A stretch of 64,000 bases of DNA, from positions 182,273,870 to 182,337,869 of the forward strand of contig JBOZIK010000001.1 of NCBI GenBank assembly GCA_051453625.1. The letters are read 5' to 3'. The notes under the pieces were generated by a model. It searched no databases. It worked only from the letters and a program-made list of their open reading frames with translations, and was not told where the DNA came from. The translations under genes and the position numbers were made by a program. Positions 10,634-22,920 of the stretch are shown in pieces. Source of the stretch: Welwitschia mirabilis. Its lineage: Eukaryota; Gnetophyta; Gnetopsida; Welwitschiales. Within the stretch, counting starts at the first letter, position 1, and each line of letters begins with the position of its first letter.

Positions 10634-11895
10634 TGTTGCAGTCTACATTTGTAAAAATATTACATCCTCAAACAGATCTTGTAAATCACAAATATATATA
10701 AATTTTGCATAATACATTATACTAATATAGATGGGAGTAACTTAAATACTATAATATCATTGAAAGTGCAAACAAGAAGAAAGAGAATTGATTTCACAAG
10801 TCAAATATTATAACCTTAAAGTAGAATGAAATAATGATGTAAAATAATAATGCAAATAAACACACTATGAAAATGAAATGTAATACTAAACTAAATGTAA
10901 CTTTTATCTAATTACCAAATCCACCTATTATAAGTTTGGCCCTATATAATCTAGATCATTCAAGAAAATCTATCACTAGATCAAAATAAACCTAAGCTAT
11001 CAGGTTCATTGAATAGAATATGAAAATAATACAGAGTTAATCTAGATAATAAAATGCTATCACTAAAACTAATAATGTCAATCTTAATAAAGGTTAACCT
11101 TATGATTTATATCACAAAAGAAGTTATCACTTAATTACAAGTAACATAAACCATAAGGCAGATATCCAAAATAAAAGATATAAAAATAAAAATAGAGTTT
11201 CAATTAAAAGTTAACCAACATCCATGTTACAAAGTAGCAGCACTTAAATAAAGAATACACAACCTAAAACCAAGGAAGACACCTCTCTACAATAATAATG
11301 GATGGACCTCTAGCCATTTGATCTTCTATCATGAGAATTTTCAATGCAAACAAAGATAAAAATAGAGTCAAAGAAAGAGGAGGTATTTATTACAAATTGA
11401 CTGAAGAATTAAAAAATAGAAATAGATGTGCTAACAATCTTAATAATCATGTAAGAAGATACAAGCCTCATGGCTAGAGTTTGATGAAATTTTATGAAGC
11501 ATTTATTTTAGGTTTCATCCTACTGGTTATCTAGATGTTACAAGAGATGATACTATATCATAACAGTTCCACATCAGCTATTAAATTGATCCAGTAGGAA
11601 TTATTTTTAGCTTAAGTATATTTGTCATCTATATATTTGTCCAAATAACTAAGTGGATGATGTGCCTTTGTAAAGTATTTCTTATGTTACATTAGCCTTT
11701 TTGTTTTTACAACTATTGCTTTAGATAGGAAGTATTTTAAATTGCTTTAAATGCTATCAATTGTAATAAAGATTGCACATTTTTATGAAATTGGCTTAGC
11801 TCTTCATTATCATTTAAACTCTACATGAAACTTTCTAATGTCCTATAAAACTACTCAAAATACCCTATCAAATACATATAATTTATGGCATAACA
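10634..11895 (-). repeat. Element A 3' LTR
   Basis: 1262 bp, starting TGTTGCAG and ending GCATAACA on the plus strand. It aligns along its length with 22921-24185; shared stretches include CAAGAAGAAAGAGAATT and AATACATATAATTTA. The sequence to the right is UTR-like with a purine tract on the minus strand, and GTCAT lies outside on the left. Confidence 0.75.
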
Positions 11896-12802
11896 TAGGG
11901 CATCACTTAGTCTTGTCAATTAATGATAAAACTAAGTAAATAACCCTGATTTTAAGCCAAATTATCTAATAACAGATCAATCAGAAAACTATGAAATAAA
12001 CTCAAAAATATTTTTTGAAATCTTAGAATATGGAATGGAAATGTTAAAAATAGCTAATTGGACATTTCACTATGTAATGCATCTGGCCATATTATTGTCT
12101 TGGTTTTCATCCAAATGATGGAGGGGCAACAAGCTAAAAAAATATTCTTAAAAAATATAAGCTTGAAAAAATAATATAAAAACATAGACATTACATGTAT
12201 TGACAATTAATAGCCTTTCATTTAAATGTTTAATGGATAAAAGATAGTCGTGTATAACATAAAAAGTCTTTTTCATGAAGTGCCAAAAATGGTATGTAAA
12301 AATGTGCATGATATCTAGAGATAAAACTATGCATCATGATGATAATCAAAAAATAAGATGTCTATATATAATCATTAGTTTTATATAATACATGAAGTGG
12401 AGGATATAAAAATATAATAATAAGAAGTTACTTCCCTTTTCTATTCATGATGAACTCCTACTGGGTGGTATGCTCAAGTGTAGGAGGTGAAGAAGGAGAA
12501 TGCTCAGGATCTACAATAAAACAGTGGTCAAGAGATGTTGTAAGCATCTATGCCATCTTATCTCCCTATCCTTAAATGGTCTTTGGAAGTTCTACCATCA
12601 CATCATGCTCTATCCATAATATGTACTATTGTACTTTCACTAGTTACTCTTTGATGCCTCTCAACAATTTACATCCTCTACCTTAGTCTAGAGATGTCTT
12701 AGTCTATAATCTCTCTGATGGTCTTAATAGTATTTGCTAAAAGGACTTGAATTTGCTCTAAAGAATCACCCATCATAGGTCTCTATACCTGAGGTCTCTC
12801 TA
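11896..12802 (-). repeat. 3' UTR of element A, first copy
   Basis: About 900 bp next to the LTR end, matching 12953-13830 across the gap with roughly a quarter of bases changed (my estimate). No ORF supported. It carries one copy of the family palindrome (TTTTCATCCAAATGATGG near 12105). Confidence 0.6.
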
Positions 12803-12902
12803 NNNNNNNNNNNNNNNNNNNNNNNNNNNNNNNNNNNNNNNNNNNNNNNNNNNNNNNNNNNNNNNNNNNNNNNNNNNNNNNNNNNNNNNNNNNNNNNNNN
12901 NN
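12803..12902. other. Assembly gap, 100 N
   Basis: The gap separates two related copies of an LTR-adjacent region. Only the last 50 bases of a second LTR appear at its right edge, so an LTR of about 1.2 kb may be hidden or lost here. Confidence 0.95.
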
Positions 12903-13830
12903 AAAACTTCTCAAAATACCCTATCAAATACATACAATTTAGTAGTATAACATAGTCCCCCACTTAGCCTTGTTAGTCCCTAACAAACTAAGAAAACAAC
13001 CATAATTGTGAGCTAAATTGACTAACAATAAATTAACTAGGAAATTGTGACATAAACTCAAAAATATTTTTAGAAATCTTAAAATTTAGAATATAAATAG
13101 TAAAAACTAGATAACTATCCATTTTACCTATGTAATACAATAGATTGTACTATTGTCTTAGTGGTCATCTAGATGATGGAGGGGATGAAAAGCTAAAAAA
13201 AGTATTCCTGAAAAATAAAAGCATGCAAAAATTTTTCAAAAGGATAAAATTAAATACACTAGTAATTATTAGCCCTCCACTCAAATGTACAGTAGATAAA
13301 AGATAATCATATATGTTTAAGCAATCCTCATCATGTAGTATCAAAAATGATATGTAAAACTAAAAATATACACCATGGTATCATGAGTTTTATATAATAC
13401 ATGAAGGAGAAGATACAAGAATATAACAATAAGAAATCACTCCCCTTATCTAGTGATGATAAATTATTGGTGGGTAGTAGGCTTAAGTGCAAGAGAAGAA
13501 GATGGAAGATGCTCAGGATCTGCAAGAAAATGGTGGTTAAGTGATGTCATAACTATACCCACATCTTGTTTTCCTGTATTCTGACTATTTTGAAAGGTCT
13601 ACCATCACACTATTCTATTCATAAGATGCACTATTGGACATCCACTAGCTTCTCCTTGGTGTGTTGTACTTTCTTATTAACTATTTGTATTCTCTACTCT
13701 AATGTAAAGACATCTTAATCCATAATCCCTCTGATGGTCTTAGTAGTCTTCATCAAGAGGATCTAAATCTACTCTAATGAAGTTTCAATCGTAGGTCTCT
13801 AAACCTAAGATTTCTCTGCCTCTCCTAGTA
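12903..13830 (-). repeat. Second LTR end (12903-12952) with second 3' UTR copy
   Basis: Positions 12903-12952 repeat the outer 50 bases of the LTR at 11846-11895, ending GTATAACA. The next bases give the minus-strand purine tract AAGTGGGGGACTA, a better preserved polypurine tract than the one beside 11895. The rest repeats 11896-12802. Either a tandem LTR-UTR duplication in A or the end of another related element would explain it. Confidence 0.6.
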
Positions 13831-16099
13831 TATGTATGCTCATGTTCTGTAGGTAATGAGCTAAAGTTTGTATATGCATGAATTTTTTCTTGCCCACAGG
13901 CTCTAGTATCTTAAAGAGTTTGATCATGACTAAGAGGAGGCATAGATATCCTAGAGTTTGAAGCTAGAATGCCTCTACCATCATCGTAAGTCTCCTCCAT
14001 GTAAATATATGTAAGTCCATCTACTCAGCCTACCTAAACAATGCCAATATCTATAGATGAGCCACCATAGCATGACTATAATTAAAGAAGGAACTAATGT
14101 TATGAATTAATCCTTTATGCAAAATGTAATAGGTAGGTGTTAACTATGTAATTAGAATGCCCCAGCTATTTAGAGTTAAGTCTACTGGTATATCAAGAAC
14201 TACATCATAAGCATGACGCTTCTCTATCTCATTAGTTGAATGTATGTGTGTACTTTTCATACCATTAAGATCAGTCACTTTGGTAATGTGGTTGAGAGAA
14301 TAGTGATCTCATGACCTTGTATCATAGCTACAACCCTACCTACAAGCTAGCCATAAGTATCAGGTTATCACTTTATGTGTATCATATCATAAAATTCCCT
14401 AGTATCTAACACGTAATATGCCCCCTACGTGTCTAATATCTATCAGAGCTATGAGCCTACTAATCACTAGTTAATCTCATGCTCACACAACTCATGAAAT
14501 CATCAAACTACCTCTCAACATGAATGGTTATAGTCTGGATAGTCAACGATCAAGCATGTCAAGGTGAAGGATGGACTAGCTCTACTTGCTTTATCTGTAG
14601 TGGTGATAATAGACCTACCTTTTACACAATAACTTTAGCTTCAGCCTTATCCTATCTAGCTCTATGTGTGCACGGCCTAGTCAATCATAAATATGTAATA
14701 TGTCACATGAGATCACATGAATATACCTAAAATATGTCGCATGAATGCTCAAGATAATCCCATAAAATAGTTTAAAATGTATAAAAATTATGAAAATATG
14801 TCCTAAATTCCTCTTAAAACTATCAATACATTTTGTGTTACCTAGTCATGAAAAGAAAAAAATGAAACATGTAAAAAAGTTAAAACGTGTATTTTAGGTG
14901 AGTCCTACATAAAGTAAAAAATGAAAGTGCTCAAACAAAAAATCTAATCCATTAGAAATTCAGAACACATCATACTGATTAATTTTCTTTAAAGGATCAC
15001 AATGTTTTAATTTATGGTTTGCAAGAAAATGAGGTATAAAGTAAAAAACCTAATTCTACCTCATAAGGCACCCAATTCATTATAACTTGTAAAATATGTA
15101 GTGGAAATTAAATCGATAAGTTTTTTATCAAAGAACTTAAGAAATTAAATAACATACATGGAAACTATGTGTTGAAAGGCTTAAAATGAAAGAAAAAATT
15201 TTAAAAAAAAAGGGAGAGAAAAACATACTTCAATTTTGAGTATTTACTGAAATCTAGAAATCTAGGGGAGGAATTTAACTAGGACAAGTTCTAGCACATT
15301 TGACAGGGACCACGGGCACTATTGTCTCTTAAAAGAATAGGAGAAAATAATAGAGAATGAAAAAAAATTAGGAGGAAAAAATCAAGCCATGATTTTATCA
15401 CACTATTATTTGGTTATATCATCTAAATGACAAACCTAGGATGGCTATCAAAAAAAATTCTAATGTTACCCCTATCTTCTATACGACCAGGTGGATGACA
15501 TAACTTTAAATAATTTCAAAAAAATTTTATATGTTAGCTAAATAAGTTAACCTCATATAGCATCATGAAAGTATCAGAATGTATCAGAAAGCTCAAAAAA
15601 TTGGGAATGACAAAGAGTCCAATAAATGAAGATGAGGAGGAAAATGCAAAAGAATTAAAAGATATGATAAAGAAAAATGCACTAAGTAGGATGAAAGCTA
15701 TTAAAAAAACCTAAACAAATGTGTCTAAACTAATGAATAATCCTAAAAATATGTAGAACTTGAAAAGATTTTAAAAAATTATAAAAATCATGAATAATAA
15801 GATATAATTATCTAATTAAAAATCTTAAAGAAAATCAACATGTTATTAAAAGGAAGGACATGAATAACAACAAGAAAACTACTAAATGATAGGGTTCTAA
15901 ATGATGATAAAAAAGTATGGAAATGACTTTGAGATAATAAACTAAAGAATCATATAAAAGTAGAATGAAAATGAATATAAGTAACATGATTAAGATAACT
16001 TATCTATCCTAGATTCTAACTTAACAAACACCTATGAAAGACATCATAAAGCCACATGAGTAAAAGTTCATAACAAAATGTATTCACTTCATAAAGTTT
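13831..16099 (-). mobile_element. Element A long 3' untranslated region
   Basis: AT-rich, with short ORFs only. One plus-strand frame at 14524-14730 is open for 68 codons but looks like nothing I know. Many Athila-type elements have a long region between integrase and the 3' LTR, sometimes with an envelope-like ORF; no signal peptide, membrane segment or envelope-like ORF could be supported here. Confidence 0.4.
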
Positions 16100-16959
16100 C
16101 ATTTGATAAGGTCATGAGTATGATGACACCAAAGATTAAATTCTTAAAATAATAAATGATAAGATCAAAAGCAGTTCAGAAACAAACTTACCTACTTACA
16201 TCCTAAAAGACAGTTGAATCCTCAAAAGTAAAATGATCATATGGAAATACTAAAAGTCTAGGAAACAAATAATGCCTCTAATGACACTAAGAACATTACT
16301 AATCCTATATCCTCAAAGTTTTATTACTACTTTCTATAATTAGGGGAGTGCATCCATAGTCAGAGAAGTAATCACCTATGAAGCATGGTCAACTAACCTT
16401 TTAGTAGAGTTCTCATAGATACCAATACTACCAAAGATTCCTTTTGAAAACATTTATCCCAGTGTGGTACAAAATCATGGTGATCATCTATTTTAGCATA
16501 AATATAAAATATTATAATTTCTCTTTCTTTTTTTCTACTTTTTTCTTTTTTCTTTTTTTTAATAATTTCCATATGAATACATACTTAAAAAAACAAAGAT
16601 ATATATGTAATATAAAATACAAAAAAGTACACATTTGAATAACAAAGACCTCATACAATTGAAAAAAAGGTATAACAACCAAGGCATCTTTCTTTAAAAT
16701 GAAATTCATAAACATGTGTAATGTCTTAAGATTAGGTAAATCCAATCTTATCATTGTAAAAATATCCAAGTACAAATAAATCATGTAAACTTTGTAAATC
16801 AAACATGTAAGTCAAGTTTGAATGATGACCAAGTTATGTCATAACATCTCCTAAAGGAATAAGTTAAGAAAGAATTCAAATAATGATAGGATGGAAGTCC
16901 TCTTCATTGAGGAAAACCTCCAAAACAATTGCTTCTACCATGTTCGAGATTGCATCAAA
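16100..16959 (-). repeat. Element A 3' UTR block shared with element B
   Basis: Related in the same orientation to 1850-2700, so this part of the 3' UTR predates the split of A and B. The T-rich tract at 16523-16560 makes short frames in both directions that have no support as genes. Confidence 0.6.
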
Positions 16960-18060
16960 GTGTTTCTTATATATTTTAAACCTTTGTCTATTAACCTTTT
17001 GAATATCCTTAGTTTCTAAGTCAAAAATCTCAAAAGAGCCATTAAAATGTACTTTATCTATAAGATAAGAATCTAACCATTTAAATGTTAACTTGTTATG
17101 TAAAATATATACTCTAATATTATATAAAAAGATAAGTTAAATAGGTTTAAACTTTTTATAAAGTAACTTTTTATCATGTTTGAACTTAGCTTGGGCTTTG
17201 TAAATTAGTTGATGATGTATAGCATGAGTGCACTTTTTATCTAAATGATTAAGTTAGGCTAATATATTTTTAAGATTCTCATAAAGATCTATAATATTGA
17301 GTTAATTGGAAGAATAATAATAATTATGACACACATCAACAAGTAAAAACATAAACTTTATTATATACAAGTCCATGAGAAGAAAAATCAAGAGAATTAC
17401 ATCAGGTAGTACAGTAAGCCCAAAGAACATCATTAAGCTTAGAAGCCTAATATTTCTTATTAATAGAGATAATTTTTATAGCATTTTTTTTAATTTCTCT
17501 ATTTTTATTTTTAGCTTAACCATTGATTTTTGGATGATAATCACAAGCTACTCTATGTTTAATTCAAATGAATAAAAGAAGTTTTTTAAAAATTTTATTA
17601 ATAAAATAATTTTCTTAATCACTAATTATAATCCTAGGAAAACCAAAACATTGAAAAATATGAGTTTTAAGAAAATTAAAAATAGTTTGAGCATCATTGA
17701 TAAAATTAAAAATAGCTTCAACCCATGTAGTATCATAATTAATAGCCACTACGATGTAGTTCTTATTATTAGAAGATGGTTTAATAGGGTCTACAAAATT
17801 AATTCTAAGAAAATCAAAAGATTCACATTTNNNNNNNNNNTTAGGAACATCTCTTAAAAATTAATATAACTACTATAACATTAACAAGCATCACAACTTC
17901 TAGCAAACTCACAAGTCTCCTAAAAAGGACTAGTCTAATAAAAACCAGAGTAAAGGATTTTTATAACTATTTTTTATTCACTAAAATTAAATCCACAAAC
18001 ATTACCATGACAAAGATGAAAGATTTCTAATTTATCCCATTCAAGAAAACATTTTCACAT
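16960..18060 (-). pseudogene. Element A integrase relic
   Basis: Minus-strand translation shows the whole order of a Ty3/gypsy integrase. The HHCC zinc-binding region (about 17870-18040) has HLCHGNVCG and CEFARSCDAC. The catalytic core (about 17440-17815) has NYIVVAINYDTTWVEAIF, FGFPRIIISD, YHPKING and NREIKKNAIK. The C-terminal part (about 16960-17270) has LNHLDKK, KHDKKLLYKKFKP and DKVHFNGSFEIFDLETKD. The first catalytic Asp is Asn (INFVDP for the usual IDFMGP), the second Asp is kept (IISD), and the Glu is Lys (usual QVEVSNREIK, here stop-AKNKNREIK). Several stops and a 10-N gap (17831-17840) add to this. It would have joined element DNA to the genome; it cannot do so now. Confidence 0.85.
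17831..17840. other. Assembly gap, 10 N
   Basis: A short N run between the zinc-binding part and the core of the integrase relic. The coding frame on both sides belongs to the same domain, so little is missing. Confidence 0.95.
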
Positions 18061-18269
18061 GATTTGATCTTTACACCTATGTTAAATATGTGGTTCTATC
18101 CATTCATAATTATCTATTCTATGGAGAAAGAATTTTATTTGATTATAAGTTTAATGTTATGACATTTTTTTTGGTAATAAGGTAATTAATAATATCAACA
18201 TATTAAGGAGGAGGATGAGTGAAAGATATGGCAAAAAGTTGTCATCCAAAAAAGAATCATTAATCATAA

Positions 18270-19470
18270 GATTATTAAGAAAGGAAGAAAGACATGACAA
18301 TGATTCGGTACACTATTATACTTCTCTACTTTATTAATTATGGTCATATTAAGTTATTACTTGAGGAGGATCATCTAATAAGTTTAGCACTAGAATCTTT
18401 CTTGGTCATGAGGTGTCTAATTGCTGCATGGTCATTATAAACATTTTTATTAAAGCCTAAAAGATAATGTCTAAGCATATCAAGGCAAAAGATTATTGCT
18501 AAGATTTTTTCAGTAGTAGTGTAATTCATTTAATCTTTACATAAATTTTCACTATAATAAGATATAACTTTAAAATCATTTTCATATTTTTGTTCAAGAA
18601 CCCCATCCATGGCAATGTTACTAGCATCACATATTAACTCAAAATCTTTATTCGAATTGTCTTCTGTTATAATAAGTGTGAAAGAGATTTTTATTTTAAG
18701 TGTATCAAAAGCAAGTTAAGAAGATTAATTATAATCAAATTTATCTTCTTTTTTAAGTAATAAATAAAGGAGTTTATAAATTTTAATATAATCTTAAATG
18801 AAATAATGATAAAAACCATAATGACTAAGGAAGGATTGGACTTATTCAACATTTATTGGAGGAGTTAGATTTTTAATAATACTAACTTTTTCAAGCTCCA
18901 TCCTAATTCCTTTATTAGAAATATGATGACCTAATAAAATTTTATTATCAACTTAAAAGAAATTCTTTTTCCAACTAAAATGTAAGCCATTGTTAATACA
19001 ACTATTAAGGATTTTCTCTAACCTTTTTAAGATTTGTTCAAATTTTTCACCATAGATTAAGAAGTCATTTATAAACATTTTAATTGCATCCTATAACATA
19101 TCAGAAAAGATACCCATCATTACACATTAAAAAGTACTAGGAGAATTTCAAAGTCCAAAAGGCATGTTCTAAAGGAAAAGGTTCCAAATAGTAAAGTAAA
19201 AGTAGTTTTAGCTTAGTTCTCACTAGTAATGCAACTACTATACCCATCAAGAAATTAATAAAAAGAATGTCCTTTGATTATATCAAGTATTTACTAAAGA
19301 AAAGGTAAAGAATAATGGTTTTTTAATTACTTCATTTAACTTTCTAAAATTAATACACATTCTCCACATCCCATCTTTCTTAGGAATTACTATTAAGGAA
19401 CTAACCCACTCACTATTAGCTATGGCATAAATAATTTTAGTGTCCCTTAATTTAATTATTTCATCTTTTA
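18270..19470 (-). pseudogene. Element A reverse transcriptase and RNase H relic
   Basis: RT motifs on the minus strand, in order: SEWVSSLIVIPKKDG and WRMCINFRKLNE (about 19331-19431), FLDGYSS, MPFGL, FSDML, then MFINDFLIYGEKF (about 19040-19078) and LLGHHISNKGI. The FMDD box is FIND, so the first catalytic Asp of that pair is Asn. RNase H follows with FELICDASNIAMDGVLEQ, YTTTEKILAIIFCLD, YNDHAAIRHLMTKKD. The first RNase H Asp (CDAS) and Glu (TTTEK) remain. Many codons are stops of the kind made by C-to-T change (Trp, Gln). The order RT then RNase H then integrase is the Ty3/gypsy order. The enzyme would have copied element RNA into DNA. Confidence 0.88.
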
Positions 19471-20139
19471 TGACTTGTTTAATAAGTAGGTTGAATCTAT
19501 TTTGAGGTTATCTAATAGCTTTTACATTATTCTCAAGGTAGATTTTATGTTGAATAATGGAGGTAGGAATGGCTGTTAAATCTTTATCAGATCAAGTAAA
19601 CACATTAATCTTAGATTTCAAAAGTAAGAGTAAAATTGACTCTTATTAAGGGGAAATATTATTGTTTATTATTAAAGATTTGTTATAATCATCACATAGA
19701 AAGATATATTTTATTTCATTTGGTAATTTTTTTAGATATAAGTTTAGATTTTTATTTTTATTAATTTTTTAATCAATATTGACTATCATCTTTGACTATC
19801 CTCTAAACGATTAAAGTGGACGATCTCCCTTAAAATAAGAGATCTTAGTTTTATTTAGATTTTAAACTTTTTCATAGTTTATAGGCTTACTTTTTCTAGT
19901 CTCTTGATTAAAGTAGTTATTTCCTAAATGCTCATAGTTAAGTTGATTATTATAGAAAGCTTTCAAGCTTTCTACTTTAAGTGGATCATCAAATAAGATA
20001 GGCTTATAAAGAATTAATCATCTTTATTCAAGTGGATGATGCTGTAAAAATAGACTTGTTTTAATTTCTCTTTTAACATTTAATTCATCATCTAAATTCT
20101 TTTTAGTAGCACCAAATACTCTAAATGGTAAACTTCTTA
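19471..20139 (-). mobile_element. Element A region between protease and RT
   Basis: Degraded coding sequence expected to link protease to RT. I could pick out no named motif. No other gene is visible on either strand. Confidence 0.35.
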
Positions 20140-20530
20140 TTTCCTAAGTTACATTCCATTATTATAGTTCTAGTATTAATAATACAATGGGCTATTGCAT
20201 AAAAAACTCTACCTATAAGTAATGGATAACCTTCATTATGCTTAAATTTAATCACAGCCACATCTATTGGATATAATTATTCTTAAATTTAAATCATCAA
20301 ATCTTTGATTACTCCTAAAATTTTATTTACTGATGTATCTATTAATTTTAAGATAATCCTTCTAGGTTCAATTCTACTTTCCAAATCAAGTCATTAACAA
20401 ATGTGTAAAGGCATAATATTAACACTCATTCCTATACTAATTAAGGCTTTTTTAATTGTTTTCCCCCCTTTTAATATGACACTAACTGTTACTGCCCCTA
20501 GATCCTTAAATTATGGATATTGTTGTAAGA
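20140..20530 (-). pseudogene. Element A aspartic protease relic
   Basis: Minus-strand translation gives KALISIGMSVNIMPL, then IEPRRIILKLIDTSV, YPIDVAVIKF, GYPLLIGRVFYAIAHCII and MECNLGNKKFTI. This follows the usual plant gypsy protease order: DLGASVNxMP, PTxxxLxLxDxS, xPxDFxVxxx, xPxLLGRPFLATA. The active-site DLGA has become SIGM, so the catalytic Asp is lost. Two or three stops lie in the middle. The protease would have cut the Gag-Pol chain. Confidence 0.75.
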
Positions 20531-21239
20531 CTAAGTTAGTTATAGATTAGGCTAGGGAGAATTTACTAGTTATAGATCATTTTTATTTTCTCCTAATTAG
20601 ATCTTTTTACAACTTAGAATATTTAAGATTCTCTTGTGAAAGTTTTTAAAATGATAAATTTATGCTTAAATTTTACATTAAAGAGTTGGTTTTTAATCTA
20701 TCAAACCAAGGGGTGTCAAGTTTCTTACTTTTATCTTAAGAAGAATTTTTTCTTTATCATTTAAAGGGAAAGGGAAAGTATGCTTTTCTAAGATTTTAAT
20801 ATCCTCTTCCTCTTTATCATTTTTATCATTTTGATATATTGAAACTCCTAGGTTGGAGGTGTTGTATCATTTCCATTTCTTATCGCAATCTTACAGTCTC
20901 CTTTTACTTCATTCAGATTGGATAAAGTTTGTATTGCAAGTGATCCTTGTGGTCTTTGATTAGTAAGCATAGTTTGTTATAAGACATTAACAAGATTTTT
21001 AATGTTTAGATTTTTCTTCTCTTAATATTTTCTTAACTCACAAATGGAGTCTATAAGTAAATAATTTTGATTTTATGAGTTTGATATGCTTACTTGATAA
21101 TTTAAGTTTCTTGGTTGGAATTTTAAATTGTTTGTTTAAAAGTTAGAAATCTCAAATCTGTTTCCAAATGATTAAAAATTTAGATGATTTGCCTAAAAGA
21201 TTTTAAACTTTTTTCAAAAGATTGAAAATTTGGTTTTCC
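20531..21239 (-). mobile_element. Element A gag-protease spacer
   Basis: AT-rich, with minus-strand pieces rich in Asn, Gln and Phe (repeated F-x-NL-like phrases around 21110-21240) that look like the low-complexity end of Gag. No further motif is clear. Confidence 0.35.
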
Positions 21240-22300
21240 ATTTATCCTAGGTTAAAATTGATTTTGATTTTGGTTTCTAAAGTTTGAAAACCTATGATTG
21301 AATGCACACACGTCTTTATAAATATGTTTTTATAGGTTGGTAGTAAAGGATAATCTTTTGCTACATGATAGTTTTCTTTACATAAATCACAAGTTAGAAC
21401 CACAAATGTAATATTTTTTGTTGTCACTTTAGCATCTAAGATCATTTAAATGTATTTTTCTATTATCATAGTAAAATATTTGATAATATTTGTTGGTTCT
21501 TTCTCTATTTTAACTTCCTTCTTTTCTTATTTAACTTCTTTAAGGTCTTTTATGATTTTGCCTACTATATAATTTTTTTAGGTGTTAGTTTAGGCCAAGT
21601 TTGACTTACTTCTATAAGTTCTTCCAATAATATTCATGCATTTTCTAAAGTAAAATTCATTAAATTTTCTCCACTTGAAAAATCTACAACTTATTTAGTT
21701 TAGCTATTAAATCTACTATAGAAATAGTCTACTAATTCTTCTTGAGTGAAGTGGCAATGAAAAATCATTCATAACTAAAGGTATAATATTTGTTAGGTTA
21801 TTGTTGGAAATTCATTACTTCTTTCTATCTTTTTATTATGGTTGTTTCACTTATAAATCGTTTTATAGATGCATCTTAAACTTGATTCCATGTTTTTAAA
21901 CTTTTAGATGGAATAGTTCTTAACCATAGTTTACCTTTTTATTTAAAGTAATGGGGAAAATAACCATGTAATTATGATCACTAATTCATTGTTTAACCAT
22001 TTTTAAAAGTAAATACTAATTTTTCAATGTTGACTATATGTTAGAGATAATCTTAGTTACTCTCTCCATTAAACATAGGTTAAGCATTTAAATTTCTTAA
22101 CTTGACATCATCATCAAGAGATAGATTAAAAGGGATTCAGATTTCACATTTCTTATTTACTATAAGTTTTTTAAGAATGACATTAACATTAGGATTTATG
22201 GGGATAGCAGTAAAGGTTCTCATAATAATAGGGGAATTAGGCAAAACAACCTATTTCTATTTTTGTGAAAAATTTAATATTGTAATAAAATAACTTTCTT
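21240..22300 (-). pseudogene. Element A gag relic with zinc knuckle
   Basis: Near the N-terminal side (22080-22260) are patches such as MRTFTAIPINPNVNV and FNLSLDDDVKLRNLNA. The capsid core (21600-21940) has KLWLRTIPSKSLKTWNQV, then in another frame TQEELVDYFYSRFNS and VVDFSSGENLMNFTLENA. These agree with the plant Ty3/gypsy Gag core (LxSLPxxSIxTWxxL ... LxxFYxGLxxxTRxxVDxxAGGxLMxK). The open frame 21242-21445 begins at an ATG and holds CDLCKENYHVAKDYP, a knuckle whose last cysteine is Tyr. Frameshifts separate the parts. Identification rests on the order of these patches. Confidence 0.75.
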
Positions 22301-22920
22301 TTAAACTATCTTTTGAAAATTTTATTTTAAAAAATTAGATTCTAAAATAATAAATGTAGAAAAATATTTTTATTCAACTCTTAAAATATTTTGTGTACCT
22401 AGGGTATGCATACCTAGGTTAAGTTCATAATTGACTAAAATTTCTCAAATGTTTTCTTTGATGAATAGACACTCTCTCTAATATTTCTTCTTTTTATCAG
22501 AATTTATCATGTCCAAACATGTTTAGTTTTATTTTTATATGTATCATCTTAGTTATTGTCCATATGATATACCTAGATGACATCGCATGTAAAATACTTG
22601 AAAGGCTAAAAAATGTAGAAAAATAAAATCACAAAATAACATAGAATGAAAATAGATGGTCGTTCGATGAGTAATCTAGACGATAGAGGGGATGATAGGA
22701 AAACCCTAATTATTAAGAAAAATAAAAAATTTAAGGCACATAGGCCATCCTCACTACATGTCATCTACATGACAAGGGGGATAACAGAGCATTTATTTTG
22801 AAATATAAAACAAAATTGTAAAAAGAAAAACCTACATTTCTACTGTAAAAATACAATGCTACTATAGACAAATATTCAAACACATGAAGAAAGGGTTTAC
22901 ATACTTTGTATAGTAAGCCA
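22301..22920 (-). mobile_element. Element A leader between LTR and gag
   Basis: Non-coding and related to 25200-25826 of element B; both contain a palindrome-like ACCTAGGNTATGYATACCTAG-type stretch (22398-22420 and 25243-25262). Copies of the family GATGAT palindrome occur near 22680 and 22775. The bases next to the LTR on the minus strand, TGGCTTACTATAC, may be a decayed primer-binding site. Confidence 0.5.

Noticed and set aside
12766-12963. Minus-strand frame of 65 codons
   Set aside because: It is mostly undefined codons in the gap plus LTR end sequence.
14524-14730. Candidate envelope-like ORF of element A
   Set aside because: Only 68 codons, wrong strand for element A, no signal peptide or membrane segment.
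16444-16802. Overlapping frames on both strands with runs of Phe or Lys
   Set aside because: They come from a T-rich tract in the 3' UTR of element A.
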